A DNA stretch of 64,000 nt from Hemerocallis citrina (lineage: Eukaryota; Streptophyta; Magnoliopsida; Asparagales; Asphodelaceae). Below, piece by piece: positions 10,610 to 21,516 of the stretch. The notes below the pieces were generated by a model. That model worked only from the letters and a program-made list of their open reading frames with translations. It searched no databases and had not been told where the DNA came from. Where the stretch lies: the NCBI GenBank assembly GCA_017893485.1, contig CM030358.1:254117228-254181227 (forward strand). The letters run 5' to 3'. Numbering within the stretch: the stretch's first letter is position 1; every line of letters starts with the position of its first letter. Both the position numbers and the translations under genes were made by a program.

Positions 10610-11802
10610 CTGAATAACGAGATAATAAAGAAGAGTTACAGAAGAATTAATTTTGTCAAATCGAAATGGAAATAAGAACAAAAACTACTAAAATACAATA
10701 GAACAAAACTCAGAACAATTTGTTGAACACAGAGTGAATTAAAACTGAACATGTGAATCATCAGATGGTGCATTGAGCTATAAAAAGGAAATTGTACACA
10801 ACTTTTTTGCAACTGATCAAAATGCACCATAAAAGCAAACCATCTAGGTATGATAAAAACTAAGAACAACATTCCAGTCAAAAGCAATGATCACAACAAG
10901 TTTTAGTATAAAAATCGGGATCTTTCAATATAAAATTTGATAAGATGCACTCTCATTTTGATGCATCATTGTCTAAAATATTAATAGGAATTTAAAAAAA
11001 CACTGCAATGTCCCCTTTTCAAGTGTTTAAAATATTTACTACACAGATGCATAAAACGGGACATCCATTACATAGGACGACAACTTTCATTCATCAAATA
11101 ATTGCACAGTTGGCTGATCCCAGAACTCAGCACATTACAGAAATACAAGTCATGAGTTGATTTCATAAAAGGAAAAAATGTTACACAGTGTTAACTGGAA
11201 AGCAATTTATGGTCAAATTATGCATGTACACCAAATATTTAGAGATGTCATTCTGTCAACTGTATGGCAGTGAAGCCAAAATTGAACAGGTATAAAAATC
11301 CAAAAACTTAGGACTCCATAAATAAAATGCTCAAAAAGCACTGAACGCGGTCGTTATTGAACTACATTGAATCAAAAAGAAAATAGGAATCACAATGTTC
11401 TAGTCTCAGGTGTTTGAATGAACTGAAAGAATGAACTGAACAAGGAGAATGCCATCACAGGTGTATGAAGAATGAAGAACCTATACACTACCAGGATAGG
11501 GAGAAAGAGAGAGCGGGAGAGAAACAGTCGGTAGGGAGAAAGAGAGAGGTTTTTTATTAGATTAGGATTTAGATTTTAAAGGGCAATTTAGTCTAGCCAC
11601 TTTAAAAAATAAGCCCTATTTTCTTTTCCCTCCAAATCCCCCCACTTTTGGAGGGGAGCCAAAATTGTCTCAGGAGGGGTGTTGCACCCCCCCATTTCCC
11701 TCCCCTCCCCTCTTAAAAATTGAACCAAACAAGAAAAGTAATAAAAAACCCCTTCCCTCCCCTCCCCTTCCCTCCATTCCCCTCCAACCAAACAGACCCT
11801 TA

Positions 11803-12136
11803 GGATGTTCAAAGAAGTAGGTCTTGAATCTCGAGGCACCTGTGAATGAAAAGGGGAGAGTTAATTAGAGATTTGGGCACATTTTTGAAATTATTTGCAA
11901 AAAAGGCATAATCTCCAAAGTACTTGCGATTAAGGGTTAGTTTTTAAATAAACTTCTATACTTCCTTCTCTATACTATTTTCTATAGAATGTGTGATCTT
12001 TCTGCAATTTTAAATTTTGTTTTTGTATTTTTTTTCTATTTTTCTTATATAAATGGCTTTTTAATTGCTTCAAATGTAGTTAATATTTTGCTAAAATTTT
12101 GAGAAAACCAGGTAAGAGTTTCTTACTTAAAAACGA
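11803..12136. other. Non-coding AT-rich stretch, perhaps pararetroviral leader
   Basis: No open frame of note. It lies just downstream (minus direction) of the pararetroviral primer binding site and before the Harbinger insertion, the position of the untranslated leader in such viruses. T-rich runs near 12000-12050. The viral edge is not visible. Confidence 0.35.
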
Positions 12137-12149
12137 GGCTCTGATACCA
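12137..12149 (-). other. Primer binding site of the endogenous pararetrovirus (Met-tRNA)
   Basis: The minus strand reads TGGTATCAGAGCC followed by TCGTTT, complementary to the plant initiator Met-tRNA. Neighbouring coding remains are pararetroviral, and no LTR TG..CA edge borders it. I therefore assign it to the virus, where this site marks the conventional start of the circular genome. It could alternatively belong to an undetected LTR element. Confidence 0.6.
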
Positions 12150-12289
12150 ACTTAGTGCGAAGCGTGAAATCTCCTGAAAAATAGAATTAAAGAGAGTATC
12201 AAAAAAACTTTTAAATTTTAAAGGATCAATTTTTTTAAAGATGATAGTTTTCTGTAAAATAATATTCTTTGAAATAATGTATATTGTCT

Positions 12290-12785
12290 ATCTCAAAAAA
12301 GTAATCAAACATGTCTTCAAAATCTCCCATAAATTCTGATTCTATCTCAGATATTTCGCTATTACTATCATATGGAGGTTCTTCGAGTTCTTCTATATGT
12401 TTATTTCCTTCTCCAATATGTTCATTTTCTTCTAGAAATTGTCTATATGTTGTTGTATGACTCCAGATATAACTACTAAATACACCATTTTCATAAAATA
12501 ATAAAGATCTTTCATAAAAAGTTAGATCATCAATTATTTCGATATTTATATTATTAGTTTATCCAGGATTTATTTGATTTATTGTTATAATTATTACTCG
12601 TTGAACACTAAAGAAGAATAATTTGAATTCATAATAATCATTCATGCTTGTTACTCTATGAGGATCATAAACATCAAAAACTAGCATTCTATCACTTTCT
12701 TGATAATTAATCATTAATTCAAAAATTTATGAGGCAAAACTGAAACTATTATTATCCATTAGTTCTATTTAGCAACAATAATTAT
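12290..12785 (-). pseudogene. Unidentified coding remnant beside the viral primer site
   Basis: One minus-strand frame can be followed for about 160 codons with two stops. It begins MDNNSFSFAS and includes YDPHRVTSMNDYYEFKLFFF, then an acidic C-terminal half (EELEEPPYDSNSEISEIESE). Codon-level coherence between the stops suggests former coding. I do not recognise the family. Position and base composition match the viral blocks, so it may be a viral leader or accessory frame. Confidence 0.4.
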
Positions 12786-13420
12786 AAAATTAGGAGTAGA
12801 GAGAGATTTCTAAGGATACCCTAAAAATCAAAACAAAATGGCCCATCATGCTTCCGATCTAGTTAAACCTCTTTGAGCTGCTCTGTACCAGTTATTACCA
12901 GTTGATAAAATACCCCTGGTATGCACCCTGATTTCAGTGCTCCTTTTACGTTCCTCCCATCTCAGGATTACTATGCTCTCGAGAGAGCTTTATCCGAGAG
13001 ATACGTCTGGAACAACTAGTAGCACTTCGATACAGGCAACCACAACCTATCTCGTTTCCTGTTACTAGGTGTATAGTCTAACTATAGAAGGTTACAAATG
13101 GGTCTTTTTGCAAAATCCTTCAGGTAGAGCCTTACAAAACTCTATGTAAGTAAGAAAATTTTGTTTTTCATGCCTTATTTTGTACAAGATTTTTAGCAAA
13201 ACTCATAGAAAGATAATTCTATTTCTCTCAATCCCCTTACAGACTTTTCTTACAAACTTATATGAAATTTCTTCCCTCCTAGATGGTCTGCCTTCTACCT
13301 TACTCAGCCTACCCTTTTATAGACCAAGGGATCAGCTTACAATAAGTTTACATACGCCATTGCTTACATCATATATCAAATAATTGTTGCTTACATCAGT
13401 CTTTAATAATTGCATTGCGG
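12786..13420. other. Non-coding stretch, no element recognised
   Basis: No sustained frame, no inverted ends. It lies between two viral-type coding remnants and may be viral intergenic sequence. No promoter could be fixed. Confidence 0.35.
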
Positions 13421-13421
13421 A

Positions 13422-13920
13422 CTATTCTAGGCTGACATCTTCACATGCTCCACATTTGTGTTGATGTTCTGTCTTCATCAAGCTACAGTAGTATCCAGCT
13501 ATCTCTTCTGTCATTGTCATTGCTCCTGTATATAGTATCTGGTACCAACTGTCAAACAGATAATGTTTATCTTGTGGCAGTTTTATTTTTGTTATACTAT
13601 ACATTTTTTCTTCTGGATCTGAGCTGTCATAGATCCTTATGTTGCTGTCTCTTAGTTTTATGTCTTTGAACTCACAATATATGTTCCTGAAGCCCATTGC
13701 CCTTCTTTATGGGATTAATTTCTCAAATTCCTCACTTATAAATGGTACAATATTTGATGCTCCATAGATCACTTGGGTGGTCATCCCTATTTTTATAATT
13801 GTTCTGTTGGAAGCTTTTCATTGTCTTCAAGATACTCAGGGATATCTGAATACATTCTGACATAAAAGGAAAGAATAACATTTCAGCTGATTTTTTTATC
13901 AAGAAATTAACTATTTCATT
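13422..13920 (-). pseudogene. Unidentified pararetrovirus-associated coding remnant
   Basis: Minus-strand frame from about 13820 to 13422, with one stop near 13702. It reads MTTQVIYGASNIVPFISEEF, then MGFRNIYCEFKDIKLRDSNI and LPQDKHYLFDSWYQILYTGA, ending with a Cys/His cluster HQHKCGAC. It follows the RNase H region in the viral direction, where the transactivator/inclusion-body gene lies in several caulimovirid genera. I cannot match it to that family by eye, so this is positional inference only. Confidence 0.4.
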
Positions 13921-13924
13921 TGTT

Positions 13925-14502
13925 GCATAATGGAAAGTAGAGTCCAGCAAATAGAACATGATGTTATTTGCCTCAAGGGAACCATGCAACAAATAAAAGG
14001 AGCATTTAATCAATTCCAACTACAAATATGCGGATTCCAAAGTCTGTTCTACCAGCATGTAAGTCAGCATGTAACCACAGAAAATATGATGGACAATACT
14101 AACGAGAAAATGACTGAGATAGGCGAATTTACTCATTCCTTAAAATAAGATACACTTACATCCTCAAATAAGATTACCTACAAGGAGACACTTCTTACTG
14201 AGAAAGTTCCTATCAAAGTATCAAAGAAAATATTATTTTTACAATATATTCAAAAACTATGCCAAGTAACCGAGGTGAACCAGTTCATCAAAACTATATC
14301 ACAACAACATATGAACAATGTCATCATCCTACCAGGAGCTAATCCAAGAACAACAAGGGCATTGTTCGAAAGAGGACTTATTCATTGCATCTATCCGTCC
14401 AGAGAATGTGAGGTACATCCACCTACCAAGAGAATTTTATAAAACAGCCAAGAGTTATTTTGGCCTCACAAAGGCCTCAAAAAAATATGTCATTCTATTG
14501 AG
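13925..14502 (+). pseudogene. Coding-like block in inverted orientation inside the viral locus
   Basis: In the plus strand a frame starting MESRVQQIEHDVICLKGTMQ at 13930 is open for 72 codons, then continues with two stops through FIKTISQQHMNNVIILPGAN and RALFERGLIHCIYPSRE to about 14500. The beginning is coiled-coil-like. Viral frames on both sides run on the minus strand, so this block is inverted relative to them. Its left edge lies at the start of the minus-strand remnant and its right edge meets the RNase H frame. Family unknown. It may be a rearranged part of the same virus. Confidence 0.4.
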
Positions 14503-14860
14503 AAATCGTAATGTGCTAACTCCATTTGCCATCTTATCAATCTTTTGTTTGCTATAGTTGGGTCTATTATTTTGTTAATCTAACTTTTTACTTGCGTATT
14601 GTCTATCCTTACTGTGAATTTCGTATGTATTATAAATAATTCAAACTTTTTTATAGCATTTAAGATTGCTAGTAGTTCTTTTTCGTTTATGTGGTAATTT
14701 TGTTAGGTTTGTGTGAAAGAGCCACTAGTATATCTGGCTAGTCTTTCATCTTCTTCTCCTATTTCAATGAATTTTAATACTGCTCCCCAATTGTTTTCAC
14801 ATGCATCTATTTCTATTATCCATGAACATTCTTTAACAGTAATCTTAGTTTATTTAATTC
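14503..14860 (-). pseudogene. Endogenous pararetrovirus RNase H domain
   Basis: The minus strand reads WIIEIDACENNWGAVL (first catalytic Asp in an IDA block), RYTSGSFTQ, NYHINEKELLAILNAIKKFE (catalytic Glu) and FTVRIDNTQVK (second Asp), then the C-terminal stretch RLIRWQMELAHYDFSIE. Two stops interrupt it. It continues the reverse transcriptase at 18058 across the solo LTR insertion. The frame is lost abruptly at about 14500, where the inverted block begins. Confidence 0.82.
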
Positions 14861-15039
14861 TGAAGTGTAACTCCCTGTTCCAGTTGTACGTATTTTATTA
14901 CGTGAATTTTTGTACTTTAATTTTCAGATCAGTTTTATTTTTCTCTTTGGACTCTTTATCTAAAGCCATAATATTTTTCTGATCAATTCTATAATTTTGT
15001 GATTTTTCGACCGGAGTTTAAATACAAATTTTAAACCCT

Positions 15040-15078
15040 GATTAATCCTAATCCTAATCCTAATCCTAATCCTAACCC
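15040..15078. repeat. (CCTAAT)n hexamer run
   Basis: Five to six consecutive TAATCC units, ending CCTAACCC, within solo LTR A. The sequence is telomere-like, but the unit is not the plant telomere unit CCCTAAA. Confidence 0.9.
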
Positions 15079-16006
15079 GCTCCCGCTAATCACTCACTCA
15101 AAGCTAAACCACCCTGCCTAATTCTACACCTAACTTTTCTCATTTTTCTCCTACTCTACTCTACCTCTACCACCCTACTGCTCCTAATCCTCTCTAATCC
15201 TTCAACCTCCCATTCTGTCTTCTTTTACATTTTTCTACTCCCCCATCTCTTTCTCCCCTTATTTTATACACACACCATGCATGCATGCACACTCATTATA
15301 TATTATATATATATATATATAATGTACACATTCAAACACACTTGCACACACCATGCACACATGGTCTCCTTCCTTTTTTTATATTTATATACACACATAC
15401 ACATACAGCACACTCATATCCCTTTCTTTCTATATATATACACACACACATATATTACACCTCACCCTCATCTCTACATCTCATTCTTCACTTCTCCTTC
15501 TCTTCCTCTGCCTTCTTCACACCCGAGAGCTCAAGCCAACACCCGAGCTCCAATTTATCCTCCACCTTCGAGCCGAAGACTGTGCTTCTACGGTCCCGTG
15601 AACCCCAAAGAACAACCTGAACTCACTCCGTCTCCGCACGTCGCGCCACCTTGTTGTTGTTGTCACTCACTGTTGCTACCGTTGCTCACTCGTTGTCGTC
15701 TTGCTGTCATTCTTGCCGCCGTTGTGTCATCGTCCGTTGCCGACGTCGCTTCTTCTTCCCATGGTTAATACCATCACCGTAATCGTCACGTTATAAGGCA
15801 AGTATCTTGTACACTCTTTTTGTTCTCGTACAAGTATTTTCCTTGGACTCGTGGCAAGTAGTCTAGTTATTATCATGTTTTATTGTCAAATTCCGTTCTA
15901 GTCACTTGTTCCATGCTATATCAACTCAAGAGTGAACCGTTAACATATTTCAAATTGTGTTATCGAATATCGAATATTCAACCTTACTATATCTAAATTT
16001 CTTGAC

Positions 16007-16560
16007 CTTGCACTAAGAATTCGACCATGTTTCTGATACTGGATTGAAGATTTTCTATGTGAAAATCGTAACCCATCGAGTCCCGAATCCAGAACATCTT
16101 ACGGTTTCTCAATCGGATGTATAGATTGTGAGATATCGCGATTTTAGTACTGGCATATCGTGAATTTCTGAACCTGCACGGGATTACTAACCGGTCTCTT
16201 GTACTGAGAATTTGACCATGTTCCCGACACTGGATTGAAAAACTTTCTACATGAAAATCGTATCCTTTCGAGTCTAGATATCTGGAACATCCTACAGTTT
16301 CTCAATCTGATGTATAGATTGTGAGATATCCCGATTTTACTACTGTCATATCGTAAATTTCTGAACCTGCATGGAATCACTAACCGGTCTCTTGTACTGA
16401 GAATTTGACCATGTTCCCGATACTGGATCGAGAAACTTGCTACATGAAAATCATAGCCCTTCGAGTCTAGATATCCGAAACATCCTACATTTTCTCAATC
16501 CGATGTATAGATTGTGAGATATTGCAATTTTAGTATTGTGACTCTGAATTTCCAGAATGC
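16007..16560. repeat. About 190-bp tandem repeat, nearly three copies
   Basis: Units begin CTTGYACTRAGAATTYGACC at about 16007, 16198 and 16391 (spacing 191 and 193). Each contains ACATCCTACA-like and TGTATAGATTGTGAGATAT blocks. The third copy is cut short near 16560. Part of solo LTR A. A single diverged version of the unit is present in solo LTR B near 23040-23160. Confidence 0.85.
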
Positions 16561-17114
16561 GCGCAAAACATCGAAACCAGCGAAGAATAAATTTGTACGC
16601 ATAGCTACTGTCTCTAGAATGTATCGTGTGAATATGCGTTGAAACTGAAAGAGAGTATACTTTCTAGAATCTCTGACGAAATCGGATTTGCTTTTCTGTA
16701 ACAACAGAAAAGTAAATTTGAATGCAGATATGTCAAGTTGTCTAAAAATTCATCTCTATATTTTTGCATATAATCCAGTTATTTTTCATATTTAATGAAC
16801 TGAGTGTATTATTGTTCTTGTAATAATAACTTGCATAGATATAATAGGTTGATAGCATGCATTTTATACCACTTGATAATTTATAATAACTACTCTCGAT
16901 ACATGTACTCGTTTTACGTCTCATATCCATGATTACTGTCCTTGATGTTTTCCTTGATTAAACTGTCTTGATTACACCATTCCACTAGTCATACCAATTG
17001 TATGTTCATAATTAATTATAAAAGAATAACAAGCCGGAGTTATAAGGGTACAGCTTAGTAATGGACAATATAGGGGAGTGTACTCGGAAGGGGGCCCGTA
17101 TTTTCCGAAATAGT

Positions 17115-17470
17115 GACTCTTGATTCTTGATTCTTGATTACACAATTCTTGATTACATAATTCTCGATTACATGATTCATGATTACATGTCTTAATACTA
17201 TCACTGGAAGACCCGAGTACATAATCCTATAGAATTCACTACTTAAGTCTAAACGTCACATGATTAATATGCACCGAACTTGTGGTATGGGACACAGGAT
17301 TGCATGTATTAGATAAGTTAATAAAACAGATAAACTTGAGATTTCCACTAAGCATGATTCTTGATTACATGACTCTTGATTCTTGATCACATGATTCTCA
17401 ATTACATGACTCTTCATTACATGACTCTCGAACCTTGATTACATGATTATTGATTGGCTAAGACTTAGTT
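17115..17470. repeat. Degenerate GATTACATGATTCTT repeats
   Basis: The words TTGATTACA, CATGATTC and GACTCTTGATT recur more than a dozen times with variable spacing in solo LTR A. This is a decayed short-unit tandem array. Confidence 0.75.
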
Positions 17471-18057
17471 ATCAATTGATTATACTTTGAAGTCTTGATT
17501 ACACTAGTTTACGGTTATTAGTTACATGATCATATTGTCCCAGTTCCTTACTTACTTCCATATTGTATTTGTACTTCTACTTCTTGTTTCTTTCATATTA
17601 TATCTTGTTATATTACCTCTTTACTGTTTGTTTCTACTTGCTACCCGAAACTTGCTCTAACGGGTACTTTTCTATTTTTCTTTGAGTTAATAATTATACG
17701 GGTACTGATGGACCCGCGGAACAGACTTTCTAGATGATCGTTGCTGCTTTATTACTACTTCATGTTGTTTTTCTTTCAGTCGCTATTTTATCTAGTTGTT
17801 ATAGTGAACTGCTTATCGTACTGTTTTAATTATGACACCTTGTATTCCCAGGCAAATTGACCCGATGTTGATGTATTATCCAGATTATGGTTATTCTATT
17901 TCCAGCTCATGTGATCATTATATTTGTCTGCGTGAATGTGTTATAAATATCTTATTGAGCTTATAATTGTACAGCTTATGGATGATGTATATCATTCGCT
18001 GGGCCTCAGTTGCGTGTCTGTATTTCCGTATAGTGGGAAGCGGGGCGTGACATGAAG

Positions 18058-19020
18058 TCTGTTGTTTTAATATTTTAAGTTTTTCTTCATCCTCTGGGGT
18101 CCATTCCCATTTCTTAATTTTTTTAGTTTTTGTTGTAACCAATTTGTTTTTCTGATAAATTTGGTATGTAACATCTTGTTTGATTTAGTAACCCGATTAT
18201 AGATTGTACTTCTCTTTTTTCTTTTAGGACATTAGAAAATGTCTTTATTTTTTCTGCTATATGTGGCTGTAGCTCTATTCCTTCATGTGATAATTTTGTT
18301 CCTAAGAATTCTATCTCAGTTTTGAACAATTCCATTTTCTTTTTTGATAGAATACCTGCATTTTTTACTATTTTTATGAATTTTAGTAGATGCTCTTTAT
18401 GTTGTTCCTTGATTTCAGATCCTATTAGAATATCATCTACATATACTAATATGAAATTATTGTATTTTTCAAATATCTTATTCATATATTCTTGAAATAT
18501 TCCTGGACTGTTTTTATAACCGAATGGTAATACATTCCATTCATAGAATCCTTGAAATGTGCTAAATGCTGTTAACTGTTTTGAATTTTCTGTTAGTTTT
18601 ACATAATAAAATCCTGATTTAGAATCAAATTTTGAATATATTTTCTTATCCTTACTGTGTTAAGTAGTATTTGCATATCTGGTAGAGGATATCCAAATCT
18701 CTTAGTATTTTTATTTAGTTCCTTATAATTTACTACTATTCGAGATTCACCTTTTTTTCTTTTGAATGTTTTCTTACTATGAATGCTGGTGATGAATGTG
18801 GACTTTGTGATTTTTTTATGTAATTATTTTCCATCAATTCTCTTATATGTATTTTGAATTCTTCTAGATCTGTTGGAATGTGCCTTATAGGTTTAATTTT
18901 TATTATTTTGTTCTAATCTATTAACTCTATATATGCTGTGGGTTTACTTAAGTCCCATTTTGCTAAGGGGTCTTCTCCGCACAGATCTTCTAATTATTTT
19001 TGTAAAATTTCTTTTGTAGT
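18058..19020 (-). pseudogene. Endogenous pararetrovirus reverse transcriptase
   Basis: Copies viral RNA into DNA in the living virus. The minus strand reads the entry region (DPLAKWDLSKP, then PIRHIPTDLEEF and SPAFIV) near 18990-18790, the first catalytic Asp in FDSKSGFYYVKL at about 18620, and LPFGYKNSPGIFQEYM at about 18510. The catalytic YVDDILIGS is at about 18445. Thumb sequence follows, with LSHEGIELQPHIAEKI, IIGLLNQTRCYIPNL and the KWEWTPEDEEKL block at the end. At least three stops or frameshifts, for example near 18660 and 18770. The frame ends at the TGAAG duplication and continues as RNase H at 14860. Confidence 0.9.
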
Positions 19021-19199
19021 TAAGTCTTGAACTTGTTGTATTCTAGTTTTATTTGGTAAATATTTATATTCACCACGCTCGGTTGAAGAAACTTTGATGT
19101 GCGGCAGGTCGGTTCTAGAATAAGGTTGGGTTATTCTAATTGCTATTGCTTGGTGCCGACAAGGTGTCGTGAATATAACTGGTTTATGTGATATGGTTA

Positions 19200-19500
19200 T
19201 AGGATAGTATTGTTAGAAAAAGTCATTTTCTAATAGCACACCATTATTCATATCATCAAACAGGTACATTATTGATATTTTTAGTATGTAATTTCCTATT
19301 TGTATATTAACATTTTGTTGATACTTATCAAGTATGATAGTTTGTCCAGTTAATCAAGTTATTGCTTTTTTATTATATCCGTCTTATTTCTATTTTGGTA
19401 GTATATTTTCGCGGCATAGGCTAGTGCTTGCTCCGGTATCTATTAGGCTATGATAGTTTCTTGATTTGTATCCTTTGTAAACAAATTCTGTTAGTATGTA
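19200..19500 (-). pseudogene. Second retropepsin-like domain of the endogenous pararetrovirus
   Basis: The minus strand reads HSLIDTGASTSLC (active-site DTGA) at about 19460-19420. About 60 codons later it has GVLLENDFF, the position and shape of the C-terminal LLGxDF block of retropepsins. Three stops are visible. It directly precedes the RT and is therefore the one placed like the caulimovirid polyprotein protease. Confidence 0.65.
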
Positions 19501-19576
19501 TAATGTGTTCTTTGTTGCTCTTAATGGATTCATTTGTCCAATATTCTATTTATTATTATACTTTCATTGTTTACTG

Positions 19577-19900
19577 TTATTGTGATTTTTCTTCTTGAAT
19601 TGAGTAAGGTTGTACCGACGTAAGGAAGTCAGTTCCTAATAACATTTCATTAATGTGGTGTTCAGGGTCTACGTGTAAATGTAATAATATTTCATTTCTA
19701 CCATTTATCCTTAGTGGCAATATTATTTTATGTACAATTGGATGTCTATTATTGTAATAGTCTATGTAGTAATATGGGTTTTCTAATGGCATTAATTCAG
19801 TTGTTTTTATATTTGTTTGTTTAATATGTGAATTAGTAGCTCCTGTATCTACTAAGGCTACTTGTTTATTCCACTTTCCATTGTCATAATATTTTATTTC
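19577..19900 (-). pseudogene. First retropepsin-like domain of the endogenous pararetrovirus
   Basis: The minus strand reads VALVDTGATNSHI at about 19860-19825 and, about 65 codons later, INEMLLGTDFLTS, a complete pair of retropepsin signatures in one open frame that ends at 19577. It lies between the movement protein and the second DTGA domain. The two domains differ in sequence, so they are an old duplication or two functionally different domains, not a recent tandem copy. Confidence 0.68.
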
Positions 19901-19954
19901 TATTTTAAACTGGTTATTGTTCTGGTGTTCTAATGTATTTATTATTGGTATTAA

Positions 19955-20530
19955 TTACAATGCTTGTTGTTTGATTCTTATTGATAGTGATCTTTTTCCG
20001 AACATTATCTGTGGTACTTTTCCTTTTGCAATTTTTTTTGCTTTGCAAAAGTCGAATTCTATATAATTTGGTATAGTCATTTCGTGGTTTTCTCTAGCTG
20101 GTTTGTATCTTATAATTTTGCTGAATAGCAGTTCTATTTTAAAATTATCTGTATTTCTATTTTTTACTTCATGTTTAATAGTGAAAGCATAAATATTTCT
20201 TATTTGTATACTCATAACTTTGATTTTCTCTATCATTTCTATTCCTGATAATCTGTGGTATATGACTAGACTTTTGTCGTTGTTTTCTTCGACCATGCTT
20301 ATAGAGAAATTAGGTTTTATTGTAAATTTTATCTTTTGGTACATTAAGTTTCCTTGTACTATTCCTATTAAGGTATCTTGTGTTTTTGATATTATTCTAT
20401 CATCCATTAGGTATATTTTCAGATGTGTATTTATTCCTTCCTTAAAATAGGCCTTTATTTTTATTATTTGTACAACTCCTAAATGTATATGTCTTAATGT
20501 ATTTCTCGTATTCTCACTTATTTTTTCCAT
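19955..20530 (-). pseudogene. Endogenous pararetrovirus movement protein domain
   Basis: The 191-codon minus-strand frame is open. It reads RHIHLGVVQIIKIKAYFKEG, then IYLMDDRIIS, with the conserved Asp of the 30K movement protein superfamily, and GIVQGNLMYQKIKFTI further on. The family builds tubules through plasmodesmata for cell-to-cell spread. The frame upstream (20548) ends with a stop only a few codons before, and in the virus the two are likely one polyprotein. Identification rests on motif shape and position after the capsid. Confidence 0.75.
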
Positions 20531-20547
20531 CTATTGTCTTAATGAGA

Positions 20548-21516
20548 TTATGGTTTTCCTTGTGCTTGTTCAATATCTATAGGTTGTCCATTATTCCTGG
20601 CTATTATGATGGTACTTTTCTTCATTTCGAATATTGGTAGTTTAAAATTTTCTTTTGAATTTATATCTAATTTGGTCGCTCTTATTTTATCGTATTTTTG
20701 TATGTCAAAGCACATTCTTTCCCTTACTTCTTCATTGTTTTCTTCTGTTTCTAATGGTTCTCTTATTTCTGTTATTTCTGTTATTTCTGTCATCATGTTT
20801 ATTTCACATTCTTCTGTTTCACCTTCATTACTTCCACTATCTTCTTCCATTACCATTATTTCTTCATCTTCACTTATCTCTGACCATTCCTCCTCATATT
20901 CTATAAGTTCATAATTTATGCTATTCATTTCTTCAATTTCTTCTACGTATTTTACATTTTTTTTTTCATTCTTTTAGAGCAATTTGGTAATATATGTCCT
21001 ACCTCTCCACATATATAACAATTACATTTCTTAGGGTTTTTCGTATATTGTATTTTTTTAATTTTATTTATTTTTCTAAAGTATTTTTTATAGGGTTTTT
21101 TATATCTCTTAAAAGTTTTTTTCTATATTTTGATTTATATTTTTGGAAATTGTGATTATTCTTCTTTATATAATTATAGTAATTATTACTTCCCCAATGA
21201 TTCGGTCTAGCATCCTCACAACAAATTTTTTGTTTATAAGTTCTGTAGTATTTCATTGTTGCTTTAGCATCTTGGCATACGTTATCTATATAATCTTTTA
21301 CAAATTGTGTTCTATACCCTAAAGCATCTACTTCTGGTTTTACTTTCTCACTTATGTATACACTATATATGTTTATACTCCATGGATCAGGTAGTTTTAG
21401 AAAGAATGAGTCCAAGATTGGACTCCATTCTTCTTTTGTATAATAACTATTTTGAAATTATTCTCGAAATTCACAAACATAGTTGTCAAAATAACGCATA
21501 TTTCTAAGTTACTTAG
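20548..21516 (-). pseudogene. Endogenous pararetrovirus capsid C-terminal part, zinc knuckle and acidic tail
   Basis: From 21516 the minus strand reads the capsid core (FLKLPDPWSINIYSVYISEK, basic stretch YKSKYRKKLLRDIK). A CX2CX4HX4C knuckle, CYICGEVGHILPNC, follows at about 21025-20980, then an acidic tail (20928-20820) with a TEITEITEI repeat and a linker to the movement protein. A knuckle near the end of the capsid is typical of caulimovirids. The N-terminal capsid part lies beyond solo LTR B at 27777. Stops and at least one frameshift break it. Confidence 0.8.

Larger units (their letters stand above)
9937..11799. mobile_element. Non-autonomous PIF/Harbinger element
   Basis: The ends are inverted repeats beginning GGGTCTGTTTGGTT (left) and its complement AACCAAACAGACCC (right), followed inward by purine-rich AGGGGAGGGGA tracts on both sides. 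A TTA trinucleotide lies immediately outside each end (9934-9936 and 11800-11802), the target duplication of this superfamily. The sub-terminal TGTTTGGTTC is repeated at about 10017 and 10068 on the left and again on the right (about 11720). There is no DDE transposase inside. The interior holds host-like sequence including the splice-flanked acidic exon at 10525-10609. Confidence 0.88.
14866..18052 (+). mobile_element. Solo LTR A (Tekay/Del-type chromovirus), 3187 bp
   Basis: Begins TGTAACTCCC and ends GGGGCGTGACA, the TG...CA ends of a long gypsy LTR. TGAAG is duplicated exactly outside both ends (14861-14865, 18053-18057). Pararetroviral RT stops at one side and RNase H resumes at the other. 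The last 90 bases closely match the last 90 bases of solo LTR B. Inside are a CCTAAT hexamer run (15040-15078), an AT run, a CT-rich leader at 15120-15770 and tandem repeats. The absence of internal domains and primer site supports a solo LTR from LTR-LTR recombination. Confidence 0.88.

Noticed and set aside
10463..10681. A 72-codon acidic protein as an independent gene
   Set aside because: The acidic part is exactly bounded by splice sites, and the rest of the frame reads intron sequence.
15040..15078. Interstitial telomere repeat
   Set aside because: The unit is CCTAAT, not CCCTAAA, and it sits in an LTR leader.
15277..15768. 163-codon frame rich in Thr, His and Ser
   Set aside because: Translation of AT/CA microsatellite and a C-rich LTR leader inside solo LTR A.
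14866..18052. Solo LTR A as a plant gene region or full transposon
   Set aside because: TG...CA ends, 5-bp duplication, match of its 3' end to LTR B, and no coding domain fit a solo LTR best.
20606..20914. 102- and 83-codon plus-strand frames rich in Ser, Leu and Phe
   Set aside because: They are the complement of the acidic capsid tail of the endogenous virus.
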